A stretch of DNA of 64,000 nt from Oscheius sp. JU75 (Eukaryota; Nematoda; Chromadorea; Rhabditida; Rhabditidae), in the NCBI GenBank assembly GCA_037178855.1, contig JASJZC010000005.1, positions 9,734,001 through 9,798,000 on the forward strand, read 5' to 3'. The notes beneath the pieces were generated by a model that was not told the origin of the DNA, made no database searches, and worked only from the letters and a program-made list of their open reading frames with translations. Shown here piece after piece: positions 33,665 to 44,302 of this stretch. The position numbers were made by a program, and so were the translations under genes. Positions within the stretch are counted from its first letter, which is position 1; every line of letters begins with the position of its first letter.

Positions 33665-36600
33665 ATGGGTCACGAGAACAGTAAACACAAGGCTGAGAAG
33701 CGGTATGACAATGAGGAGCTGGCTAGAAAAGGTAAAGGTACAGAGAGGCTGTGAAACAAAGAGACAGAGAGACATTGGATATTTCCAGGAACCTCATTTT
33801 ACCAATTACCCCAAGATGACAGTAAGTTTGCCGCCAAAAGTGTGTGATAGTTCTTGATAAGCTTTAGACTACTGTAGCTTCTAACTGCTCTCAGGCTTAC
33901 TACTGTCAACTGTCTGTCATATTTTATAATTTATCCATTGCAGCCACGGCATGCTCCGCTGCCAACATGGACGCTATCTGTCCGGCGGGTCGTCATCGTT
34001 CCAACAGCGCCCCAAACGAGAATGACGTGGAAGAACAGCCGGACCGATCTCCGCGACCCCCGAAAAGGCACGTCAAGCATTTCTTGTCAAAGAGAGACAG
34101 AGTGATATTGTTGAACTGCTGGAAGAAGACCAAGAAAGTAGGTTACAAAATTGGCTTTCTCAAATGGTTTTAGACCGGTCCAGACCATGTCGGTATCAAG
34201 ATATTCTACATGATTCTCACAGCCCAGCCAGACATCAAGGACATCTTCGATTTGGAGAAGGTGGCAGCTGGACAGCTCAAATACGATACGAGGTTTCGGC
34301 AACAGGCAGCAAGTGAGGAGTTTCAATTGCAGAGGGTCCCTTGACAAAGCTGAAATGGTAGAGAGGGCGTCCAACAATTATTGACCGCTATGAGTCACTA
34401 GAAAACAATCATTGCTTGCTTCCAAAGATTTATTGAGCTGTCTAACGTCTTCTGGTACCATCCTCGAAGAAGATTCCTCCATCGATGGCGCAATACTTGG
34501 GACAGATTCCCTTCTCTCCATCAGTGCCCGAATTTCCAGCTGTACCGGCAGTTCCCGGGTTTCCATCAGCTCCAGGTTGACCGGGGGGTCCAGGAGGTCC
34601 TTTGGGACCGGGCTGTCCAGGCTGGACATAGCCGGTCTGTCCGTCGGTACCCGGAGGTCCAGGTGGACCTGGGGGTCCAGCTGGTCCAGGCTCAGCAGGC
34701 TCGGGGTACTTGCTCTCCGCGGCAGGACCGGGAGCTCCAGGCTCTCCAGGTTGACCGTCGGATCCAGGCGGTCCAGGGGGTCCGGGAGGACCTGGTGGGC
34801 CCTGGGGAATTGGGCCAACGTATCCCTCAGCTGCAGCTCCGTCTTCTCCATTGGGTCCGGGAGGTCCAGCAGGTCCTGGAAGATTAGGAATTAGTCAATG
34901 TCCCTCTCGACTCACCAGGAGGCCCAGGAGGTCCCTGAGGACACGGCTGGCAGGGAGGAGGAGTCGGTGGCTCACAGGGCGCCTGTGGCGGCTTGCCTGG
35001 AGCTCCTGGGGCTCCGGGAGTTCCGGGATGTCCCGGTCTGCCAGGCTTTCCTGGTCTTCCAGCTGGTCCAGCAGGTCCAGGCTTACAGCCATCATCAGCA
35101 GTACTCTGTCCACCGGCTCCAACTCCAGCTCCAACAGCCATGTAGCTTCCTCCAGCTCCTGTTGGAGCAGCCTGTCCTCCAGTCTGGTAGCCACTGCCAG
35201 CACCAGCAGCTTGAGCATAGCCTCTAACACGTCTTCTGGTGTTGATTCTGTGGACTCTCTGGACTCTTAGAACATCTCTGGCTGTCCGATTATGAGTCTG
35301 GAGCTCCATGCCAACGAGGATGTCGTTCAGGGAGTCCTAAATTAAGCGTCAAAAAGGCTGATAATAGACAAAGATAGAGCCTAGCAGCTTTAGTTTGTGG
35401 CTGCGGGACTATCCCCACTTCAGTTTCCAACAGCTAGACAGCGCCGTCGTCGTGGCCTCACTTTTGCAGCCACAACTTTTGGCAGACAGAGATAACTTAC
35501 AGTACAGTATACAACATCTTGTCTAATCGCCAGTTTGGTCTGGGAGGCGAATGCGTAGAAAAGAGGAAGGGTGACACCCAAAGAGATCAGAGCTACGGCA
35601 CAAAAGACGCCTGAGGCTGCGGTGATCCATCGGTAGGCCTAAATTGATTCGGAGCTGATAAGACAAATGGAAAAAGTACCCGGATGCGAGCGTCCAACTC
35701 ACAGCTCATTTCTCCCAGAGAAGGAATGGGGAGAGTGACTTCCTGTTCCTGGTTCGGCTTTTTTATATAGTGCCATAAACGAGTAAATGGCTGAGATGTG
35801 GTAGACAGATAATGACACCCCTTGGCGGTCTAAGCAGAACAACAGAGATTGGAACTGCCTGATCAGAAAGAGTGAAACAGCATTCCATCTATTGCAACAC
35901 TGTCTTGGGAAAACATTGCATACGTAATTGACTACCAAACAGAAAAAGAGGTCGCTACAAACGAATGCGAGTCTCAGAAGTAACTAGACAATCTGGAGCC
36001 TTACCCTCTCGACAGCAACGAATTCAATACGGTTTCATTCTCCAGTTCAAACATGAACATTTGTTTGACAGTATCGTCCCTAGATTAGGTCCTTTGCCGC
36101 TCCCATGGCTCGAACCCACTCTTCGGGTCCAATCCTGCCGCTCGCATCCACCTTGTTGTAGTTCTCCCTATCCTCTCGGATGCCCTTCTTGGACCATCCT
36201 CCCATCTCATACGGGGCCTTTAGACACATTTTCGAGCACCCGAAAGTTTGTCTGAAAAGGGGCCAAATGATCAGCCCAGGGTTTTTTTTTTTACAAATAG
36301 TTCCTTTCAGTCTATACGAAGACCTTCGACTACATCATGAAGAACTTGGAATACCCGGACAAGCTGGAGTCACACTTCATTGTAAGTCTTTCATACTAAG
36401 GCGAGCTTAAGGCGCTACTTTGTGCGAATGATTTCGATGGGCAAACTAGAAAGATGCGCAGGAAAGGAAACTAGTCAAAAATGATGATTCTTCAACCACC
36501 GACTGATGCAAAAAAACTTCCTGAGAGTTGTTTTGAGGATTTCTTCAAAGGACAAAAAGGAAAAAAAAAAGCACACACGGGAGTCGAATCTGACTCGCTT

Positions 36601-37012
36601 TTGGTTTGTAATCGGAGCGATAACCGGTTGAGCCATACGGGCGAGTTTGCTAAATTTTCGCAGAAAATACATGAGGTTAGATAGTATTCATTTTAATGGA
36701 GATAACATGCAACCGCCTTAGGCTCGCTTTAAACAGAAACCATTTAACCTCTCATGGTTTTCAGAATGTTGGTCGTCGTCATGCCGGCTATCAGAAACGA
36801 GGTTTTGCTCCGGAATATTGGTGAGTCATCTACACTGTCTCTTCAAAGGAAACGGTTCCAGGGACACGTTCGTTGAGTGCATGACCCAAGCTGCCGCTGA
36901 GTGGGACACCAACCGTCAACGTCCTTGTATTGATGCTTGGCGGAGTCTGGTTGAGAACATCATTGTCTTCATGAGGAAGGGCTTCGATGAAGAAGATGCT
37001 AAGCATCGTTGA
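33665..37012 (+). CDS. globin with N-myristoylation-type start
   Basis: Haem-binding globin of the divergent nematode GLB type. Exons 33665-33731, 33789-33821, 33944-34137, 34174-34312, 36311-36381, 36765-36820 and 36862-37012 give about 236 residues. MGHENSKHK is a fitting N-myristoylation start, so membrane anchoring is likely. After a Pro/Arg-rich linker the fold begins about residue 83 ([15 protein letters not shown]), with [20 protein letters not shown], and helix [13 protein letters not shown] where H174 fits the proximal haem ligand; then [16 protein letters not shown] and [27 protein letters not shown] acceptor ends 4 bp before the ATG. Intron 4 is 1998 nt and contains a complete collagen gene on the opposite strand. 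Confidence 0.85.
34442..35709 (-). CDS. cuticle collagen nested in a globin intron
   Basis: Structural protein of the nematode cuticle. Exons 35680-35709, 35501-35638, 34916-35336 and 34442-34875 give about 340 residues, a normal cuticle-collagen length. Order: Col_cuticle_N domain with hydrophobic [20 protein letters not shown]; Arg-rich RRRVR (about 90-94), a subtilisin-type processing site; Gly/Ala/Ser-rich spacer; Gly-X-Y triplets from about 143 in two main blocks split by [13 protein letters not shown]-terminal [10 protein letters not shown]. Paired Cys flank the triplets as in the family. A TATATAAA box lies about 55 bp upstream (35762-35769). AATAAA follows the stop. It lies wholly inside intron 4 of the globin, antisense to it. 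Confidence 0.95.
35430..35480 (-). repeat. short stem-loop repeat copy in collagen intron 2
   Basis: CTAGACAGCGCCGTCGTCG followed by GTGGCC...GCCAC, in the same sense as the collagen gene on the minus strand. Member of the family listed at 31766-31907. Confidence 0.75.
36575..36657 (-). other. tRNA-like relic in globin intron 5
   Basis: On the minus strand: A box TGGCTCAACCGG, B box GATTCGACTCC and a run of T (Pol III terminator) just after. T and acceptor stems do not pair, so it is a tRNA pseudogene or tRNA-derived repeat rather than a working tRNA. Confidence 0.45.
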
Positions 37013-37823
37013 AGTACAAAAACCTTTGATCTCACGACTTTCTCACATTCCATATGCACATAATGGCGTATCCTTGCTCCCTGACTCCCTCTTCTTCTAT
37101 AATATATATCCTGTCTATTTTTGTATCAGTAAAAATTCCACATAAAAGTTGATACATGAAGCCAGAGAGACAGAAACAAAGAGACAGAGGAAGAGAGTCA
37201 AAGGCTGCTAAAGCAAAAGTTGTCCGAGTACAGCTGAAGAACTATACCCGCTCTCATCACAACAAAGACATGCACACAACAAAAAGTAATCAAAGCTAAT
37301 TGAGCCAGTTCTTGTTATCATCGCGTGGAGGTCTTCAATAGGTCTCATAAGAGCTGCCCGTTTCAAGAGCTCAATGGCTTCAGTGTCTTCGCCCCGTCTC
37401 TCTATCTTTCTGTCTCTCTGTCTTCTCTCAATCTCTCCGTCTCTCTGCCACTCTGTTTCTCTTTGACACATTCTGCCCAAAAATCGTGCCAGTATCCTCA
37501 AAATCCCTCTTCTTTTTTTTCGGCTTCCTCCCGCTTCTTTCTGATCTCTAACTCCATGTCCGGCGCTCATTACATCCTACTTCTTTTTTTCATGCAACCA
37601 ACCCTATAATTGCTCCTTATCTCATTATTCTCAACGACTCCGGAACGACGTCACTGTGCTACTTTCTCATATAAACTTGTTGACCATGCCTCCCCATGGT
37701 CCCCAACACTCTCCAGGAAAGTTTGTCACAACAGATAATAGTCTTGCCGTGTTTAATAAGCTCCGCGTTCTTTTGGCTTCCTTGATTGCAACTTCCTACA
37801 CATTCTATTTTTGTTTAGAATCA

Positions 37824-39456
37824 ATGGGAACAGGAGCCAGTTCTGGAAGAACCAAGAATCTGAGTGGGGGATGCAAACAATCTACTCCTTCTTGGTAGGT
37901 CATTGAGTGACAGTGACAGACATACGTTTTCTTACAGGACAAGTCGTTTCCTCGCCTCAACCTCAGCCCCAATGCTCTGTCCAGAAAGTACAGTCGACAA
38001 AGGGTCCTCATATACCAGACCGGACTCCGGGAAGTCTGAAGACAGAAAGTGCATCGTGAAGAGAGCGGCCATAGCAGAACTGAAAGTGAAGGAAGCGGAT
38101 ACGAAGTTGAGGGAACTGGAGAGACAGGTAGAGATTACTGAATAATGACAAATGGTTTGAACCTTTCCAGATTCGAGAGCTGACAGTCATCAACACAGAA
38201 CTAAAGCAGGAAGTAGTGTGGGCCAAGAAGAGTCCTCTCAATTCCAGTGGAGTTAGTTGATTGTTGACAGTGACATACTTCTCTTCAGCTCGACTGCAGT
38301 TTCACCTCTCGATCCACCGCCGAAACTTTCTACACGGTTAAGGAGAACGAAGAACAGGTTGCTGAGCTGGTATCGATTCAAAGTTTTTCACTCATTTTGA
38401 CTCACTTCAGAAAAACACGATCAAGAAACTTCAAGACGCTCTGGACCACACAACGGCTTCGGAAGCCATAAAAGACGTGAAAATTGTCGAAATGCAACAG
38501 AATATGGATCTTTACAGTCGGAGAATCACGGATTTGGAAGGTGGGTGGAGGAGGAAGAGAAGAAGCGATAAGTTGACAGTGACAAGATGAGTTTGGCTGG
38601 TTGACAGGGACAGAATACCATGTGAACAGGTTTCCAAAGCCAGCAAGAGGTGAACAGAGACCACATAATAGTCAAACAAAGTGACTGATAGGCAATTGAC
38701 AGAGTTTTAGAGTTGGACAGTTTGACACAGAAGAACAAGAACTTGACAGAAACAGTTGAACTGATCGAAGACAAAAATGACAGAGACTGAAGAAGACAAT
38801 TGACAGGAACGGATTTGGATCAGGTAATGTACAGAGTCTTGCCAGGGGAAAGGATGAGGGTTGGACAGGTTGACATAGAGGAGTTTTGGGTTGGACGGCT
38901 GGAACAGTTGGTGCGTAGTATTGTTTTCCAGAACTCTTCCGAAACCGCATGGACGACGACAGTTTGGTCAGTGTCTCCCCCACATTTGAACAAATCATCA
39001 CCAGTCCGGAACCCTGTAAAGAGGAAAATGTCAAGAAGCTTTTGGAACTGGGACCTGCCATCCGATCAAATATGAGGACAGTTAGCGCTCAAAACAGGAA
39101 ATTGTCACCTACTAGGAGCAGCTCCAACTGTAAGCTTCCCATGTACTCGGACTTACTGTTTTCAGTGACAAAACGACCCTCCTCTGTCCAAGTCGACCAG
39201 CTCAAGAGAGGAAAACCGAAGCATCTATCTCAGAAGGTATGAATATTTTGCTCAACTAGTAAAGTGTTGTATAGATTTCGGAGGAGCTTGGAAGGAATTC
39301 CGAGGATCTGGAGACAGACATTCAGGACCTGCTGAACACGAAGATTATACCCTCTACTTATGTAAGCTAAACATTTTGTTCCACTTCTAACATTTTTAGC
39401 ATCCTTCACAGCTGGTGGAAGGAGAACGAAAGACGACCAAGATGGCCTTTGCATAA
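37824..39456 (+). CDS. coiled-coil protein with myristoylation-type start, function unknown
   Basis: Exons 37824-37894, 37938-38127, 38171-38251, 38289-38369, 38411-38540, 38932-39129, 39166-39236, 39275-39361 and 39400-39456. Starts MGTGASSGRTK, a plausible N-myristoylation signal, after a TTTGTTTAG acceptor 5 bp before. Heptad-like stretches include AAIAELKVKEADTKLRELER and IKKLQDALDHTTASEA; the end has SEDLETDIQDLLNTKI. The 391-nt intron after 38540 probably hides one or two more exons: a stretch at 38714-38788 reads LDSLTQKNKNLTETVELIED, but I could not place its splice sites. No family recognised; tropomyosin- or kinesin-tail-like similarity would be expected from any coiled coil. Confidence 0.7.
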
Positions 39457-39519
39457 TGCCCAAATCCATTTCAAAGATATTACCGAGAATGTAATGAAAG
39501 GACGAAAAGTATTAGCTTA

Positions 39520-39574
39520 CGCAGGGATCGAACCCGACTCGTTTGGATCCGTAGGGTCAGGTTCGATCCCTGCG
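39520..39574. repeat. inverted pair of tRNA T-arm/acceptor halves
   Basis: Arms 39520-39538 and 39556-39574 pair with one mismatch. Read outward, each is GGTTCGATCCCTGCG, a classic B box and acceptor strand, so two tRNA 3' halves point away from each other with a 17-nt centre. Confidence 0.75.
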
Positions 39575-39678
39575 CACGCTTTTAGCACGTTACTTGTATC
39601 TAGACAGGAACGAAAATGTTTTGAGAGTGTTTAGTATGGTATTATCGTCTGTATTAACAAAACAAGTTTACAGAGTTA

Positions 39679-41372
39679 TTAAGGAATTCCATGAATTTGA
39701 ATCTCTCCTCGTCTATAGGCCTCTACTGCCGTGTAGTCATTTTTCGTAGCTTCTGTGGATGTTATCTGGCTGGTCAGATAATGAGTTCCTGTAGGTGGAT
39801 GACTAGAGCCGAGGAAAATGGCCACTTTCCTGGCTCGTCGAACTGAAAACTGTTTTTATGACGAGGAGACTGAAGCAAAACGGTACCACGATTGACACAT
39901 GTTTATACACCCAAACAAGTCTAAAGAAAACTCGGCATATGCCGATGGCGGTAACTTTGTCCTTTTATGTTTACGTGAATATTGGTTATAATAGCATAGT
40001 AATATAATTCAGACGGTCTCTGTCTCTTTGTCACTCTATATCTTTGTCTCTCTGTCTCCCTGTCCTGTCTAAACGCCCTAGATTCTCTAAACTCACAGCA
40101 AAGAATCTTCAACACAGCCTTCCTGTACTCTCTGATACAGGACAGGACAACAATGGGATCCAGAACTTTAGGTACAGCTGTGAGAAAGGAGAAGATCGAA
40201 GACATGGATCCGAATGAGAAGTGTTGGTCGATGAAGGGAGACGTCCCGATCAGCCAGACCAGAGTCGGAAGGTGGCATAAGAAGAAGGGGATGATTGTCT
40301 GAATTCAGTTTTCAGAGAGATAGAGAGACAGTCACCTGGATCAGAAGAGTTCTAAAGACCTCCCTCTGTAAGTTGATCTCTTTCAGATGCACGCTCTCGG
40401 TCTGCATGCGTCGAATGGCCAGCCAGATGTTGATCCCGGTGTACGTAATGATGATTACAGAGAGAAAAACCAGAAGGTAGTGGTTGAAGATGGAGATGAT
40501 TCCTCCCGGGTTGAGGCTCCCATCAATGGCACGAATCCGGAGGAGAATGTAGCCAATAGACTCGGGTTCTTGGACGTCAAAATCCTCTCGGATCTTGTCT
40601 TGGAGCTCCTGAAAAATGGCCACTGTAATTTTCTGTTATCGGAAATATGACTGTTTCGCCTCTATTCATCTCTGCTTTAAGCTTTCAAAACATGTTTAAA
40701 CCCAGCTTAACCTTCGAGCCTGAAGATCGCCCCCGCAAAGATAAAGTACAGTAAAGCTACCTTGAAGATCTTGGTTCTCGTACAGAAAAAGATCCCACAG
40801 AGGATGGCATAACAGAAATGAATCAGATAGACACAGGTCACGAAGATCTTTACTTTCCAGCTGGCTTCGATCTTCTGCTTCCAGTCGGGTCTAAATACCT
40901 TAGTCTGTGACTGCCTCTCTGTCACTTTGTCTCGCTGTCCCTACGCCTCCCTGTACCTACTGGACGGGTAAGACTCACCGACAGACTACAATAAATCTGT
41001 AGATGAAGTGCACCACTACAAGTCCCATCCAGAGCTCGTAAAACGCGCAGTAAAAAGTTGGCCCAAAAAAATTAAACGAAGTCCGACCAATTATACCGCC
41101 GTGATTGAAGACAATCCAGCTATTCTCGGCAATGTAGTTGATCTAAGAGTTTGATGTTTTGAAAAGTTTATGCGCAAATCTACCGGCATTCCGAAGAGTA
41201 CAACTATGGCGTAGGTCATCTCAAAGGCCGCGAAGGTAATGAGGACATACTTGTACGCTCCGATCGTGCTCTTGGTATAGTTTTTGACCACGTAGATAAG
41301 GAAACAGTTAAAGATGAGAGCAAGGACAGTACAACCTGCTTGGAGGTAGAGGAAGATGACGGGCTTGGTCAT
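39679..41372 (-). CDS. serpentine receptor, STR-like class (chemoreceptor)
   Basis: Seven-membrane-segment nematode chemoreceptor candidate. Exons 41184-41372, 40979-41142, 40712-40890, 40336-40622, 40097-40298 and 39679-39842 keep frame (about 394 residues). STR-like marks: a first membrane segment with NCFLIYVV followed by STIGAYKYVLITFAAFE, a late IIPFFLCHLPTLVWLIG segment, and the family ending LDPIVVLSCIREYRKAVL. The usual short linker with a Gln-rich L-x-x-Q segment (LLIQ-TIIPF) is present. The cytosolic tail is longer than usual. Ligand unknown. Intron 5 holds a CTCTGTC tract. Confidence 0.8.
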
Positions 41373-42451
41373 CTAAAAGAGTAAGTGTGAGAGACAGAAA
41401 GACAGAGGGTCAGAGACAGGGAGGTCTAAATACAGAATAGTTGTTCAGTGACTCACAAAGCCTTGTTGTGCTGTTTTTCCCACAAAGATCTTGAGTATTA
41501 GTTCCCACAAAAAGCTGTAAGCAACAAAACAAAGATTGTCCAAGGCTATTCTTGGAAAAAGGGACGGTAAAACGAGATCTCCTCTGACTACAGTTGTTCA
41601 TGACAAACAGCCTTAATAGTGACTGAGTGATAAGACGAGAAAATAAGTGACAAATTTTTCGCATAAAGTCCTGCCCTTGCAGAGACAATGATATCAAGTC
41701 CGTAAACAGATTAATTCGAAGGTAACCGGAAGGTCATAGGGTGAAAACAGACAGCGACAGAAAAGAAGGAACAAAAATCTGAAATAACAGTGATCAACTG
41801 CCTTTATACCACCTCTTCATGGCCTTATTAATTCTATTAGGCTTACGATACCGCTGTAGAGCGTCATAGGTTAGCTGAACACAAATCTTAACATTCGTCT
41901 CCCAGGAAGGTTCGAGAATGATCCCTGACACAACCACAGTAGCTGGTTCAAGGAAAACTGGCCATAGAGATAGGTAGAGAGCACACATCTTGAACTCAGG
42001 CTAATGGATCATCTAATAGGACCAGAGAGGTGGATGATTTCTAGATACAGTTTTTTTTTTTTTCAGCGATTAGAGACGTGTAGGCGAGAGCGAACTACTC
42101 CTAATGTCATCGTTTGAAATTCGTACAATAGAGATGCGAAGCCTAGTGGATCCAATGAACAGGGATGAGTTTCCTTGGTAATATTTGTCACTCTCTTCAG
42201 CCGCTTCCTTGTCTATCGAGGCGATGACCAACTGTCTCTATTCTTTATCCTTGTCCATTTTATATTAATCTCTTTGAGCAATTAAGGTTTAGTAGCATTT
42301 TTTTTCTTATCCATCTACTTTCACCCAACAATCAGTGGTCATCTGACTTGTAGGTCAATGGACATTGAGAGAACAACTAGTGCGGATGAGCAATAAGCTT
42401 GGCTTCATTCAAAATTTAGCACAGTTCTATTCAATAACGACTGAACAGGAA
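41373..42451. other. spacer between two receptors, no gene seen
   Basis: Short frames only; one at 41794-41988 (-) has a short hydrophobic stretch but no support. A poly-T run sits near 42050. Confidence 0.5.
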
Positions 42452-44302
42452 TCAATTCCACATTCTCTGAATCGTCGCGTAATGTTCGGAGGACCCATTT
42501 GCCATGTTGATCTGCTTTCCGGTCAGGTCTGTCACTCCTAAAGTATTATATTCTTGTTGGTTCAAAAATATTCTACCTATGGACTTGTTCTTGAAAACGT
42601 TTCTCCGGGCCTTCTTCCTTGTCAAGATGAGGAGCCACGGGAACAGCAGGTTTCCCACAGGTATGAGCTGAAAATTATGGGTAGGTACAAAAAAGGTATA
42701 GCCACTTACATTGTGGTAGGCAAAGGACAAGTACCCGTACGGTTTGTCGTCAAAGACTTCGAAGAAGACGATGATCAAAATACAACCGAAAGCGGTCAGT
42801 CGGAAGATCACTTCTCCCATTAGGGAGTGCAATAGCTGGCGGTTGAAGTAGTACTGGGAGGCACTCTGAAAAAGCAGTACTAGTCTTGCTGACAATGAGG
42901 AATCAATGACGAGTGTCTGTGTTCGTATATTTTTGAGATCTTACAGGACTAGTGACTGTCAAAAAGATACGCTATCTGCAGATGCTTCTAATCTTTCAAC
43001 TAGGAGGATAGACGGCAGTAGAACCCAGAAGTCTTACTGTTGCCGGAATCATGTTTCACTTTAGCCAGCCCCGAGCCTGGGCAGACTGACCATCGATGTG
43101 TATTTCGGGGAAAATTAGAGGCACTCTCGGCTTGTGACGCTTTTTTCAAAATTTTCTCAAACTCTAGTAGCCATTGCACGCGTAATTCCTAACAATAATG
43201 CGTGTATAAAGCTTCGTCAGCCCACGGCTTTGATACGACAATGCGTCTTCTTCTAACCAGCATAGCTGGTACACTCGTCAAGATCCAAAACTGTGAACCT
43301 GATTGGATTTTGTTCAATGGATACTGTTATACTACCACAACAATCGCAGCAACCTGGCAGTTCCCGAGCAGCTGAAATCGATCTGTACAAGCATCGGAGC
43401 AGAGGTTGAGGAAGGTGTAGGAAAAACAGTTAGCCTAGTGAACAGGCAATACCTTGTACCAGGCCGTAAATAGAAATTAGCAGCTATAGTTTTAAAAAAA
43501 CAATGACTTTGAAAATAGAAAGTACAACTCACATAAAACCTCCTGTCCAACGACTGTCCCAGTCCTCCCTTGTAGTTCTGTATATTGAAGTGAACTGTCA
43601 AACTTAGCTGCTAAAACTTTCCGTCATGAGAGTATACCGAAAAAAAACTCACCGCTAATGAGACCATAAAGAATAGAATTGCAGCAACTGAAGCCACCGT
43701 ACTTGTCTTTCCTGAACCTGACTTTGTTGCCAATCAAAATGTCAGCTTACTGTCAAGAATGGCTGTGACCCACATGGTGGAACAGAATCCGGCTATGGCT
43801 ATTAGAAACGGTCCCATCAGGGCGGTGAAGCATTTGCGGCGGAGGTAGAAATCTGTCTTTGAATTGACCAGTCTCTCTGTACCCGTGAGGAAGATTCCGA
43901 AAGCGAAGAGGCAGAAACCGAGCTCGTGATAGAAGAGCTGTTGGTAGCAGATGCCAGGAGAGCCTGAAAGAATCAAATGATGTAGGCCGCAACATCGGCA
44001 CTGTCTAACTGTCTTACTCACCATCCGGCTCCATGACATCACCTGCCACGAAAAGAATCTTCCCATGTGAGATTTGACAGTAAAGAGTGAGTGAATAACC
44101 GACATCCGTGAAGAAGGACGAAAAGTACATAATCAGAAGACAGATCCTAAAACGTATGTCACTTTTTCAAAGCCATGACTAACTTTGCCACAATATTCAA
44201 AACCTCGTGCCTGAACACACTGTAGATCACTGTAATCGTCGTCAGACTGCTGGCCAGATGGAGTCCATAAACCGGGACGAAGACATACCACGCTGCCGGC
44301 AT
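42452..44302 (-). CDS. serpentine (7TM) receptor, SRA/SRAB-like, class uncertain
   Basis: Exons 44184-44302, 44022-44146, 43751-43963, 43653-43711, 43533-43610, 42710-42865, 42577-42667 and 42452-42537 all keep frame (about 308 residues). Hydrophobic segments include VFVPVYGLHLASSLTTITVI, LGFCLFAFGIFLTG (followed by TERLV, like the ERY/ERL motif after TM3), ALMGPFLIAIAGF, VASVAAILFFMVSLA and VGNLLFPWLLILTRKKARR. Ends with GSSEHYATIQRMWN, recalling SRA/SRAB tails. The junction between 43533 and 42865 is in phase, but the intron between contains an unrelated plus-strand lectin fragment. Confidence 0.65.
43241..43473 (+). pseudogene. C-type lectin-like fragment nested in a receptor intron
   Basis: Starts MRLLLTSIAG 31 bp after a TATAAA box (43205-43210), then QNCEPDWILFNGYCYTTTT, the typical opening of a C-type lectin domain. 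After the next Trp the frame shifts by one base; the new frame continues LKSICTSIGAEVEEG, again lectin-like, up to a stop. The second half of the domain is missing. It lies on the strand opposite to the surrounding receptor gene. An intron could explain the shift, but no good donor is visible. Confidence 0.55.

Noticed and set aside
34378-34851. 157-codon minus frame rich in Pro, Leu and Asp
   Set aside because: Shifted frame of the collagen Gly-X-Y block.
37208-37570. Minus-strand frame with EAIELLKRAALMRPIEDLHAM and a GA-rich middle
   Set aside because: The last part looks protein-like, but the two ends cannot be joined across the GA tract in phase and there is no signal or homology.
43340-43385. 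Extra exon of the minus-strand receptor (LLGNCQVAAIVV)
   Set aside because: It overlaps the plus-strand lectin fragment, and the receptor splices in phase without it.
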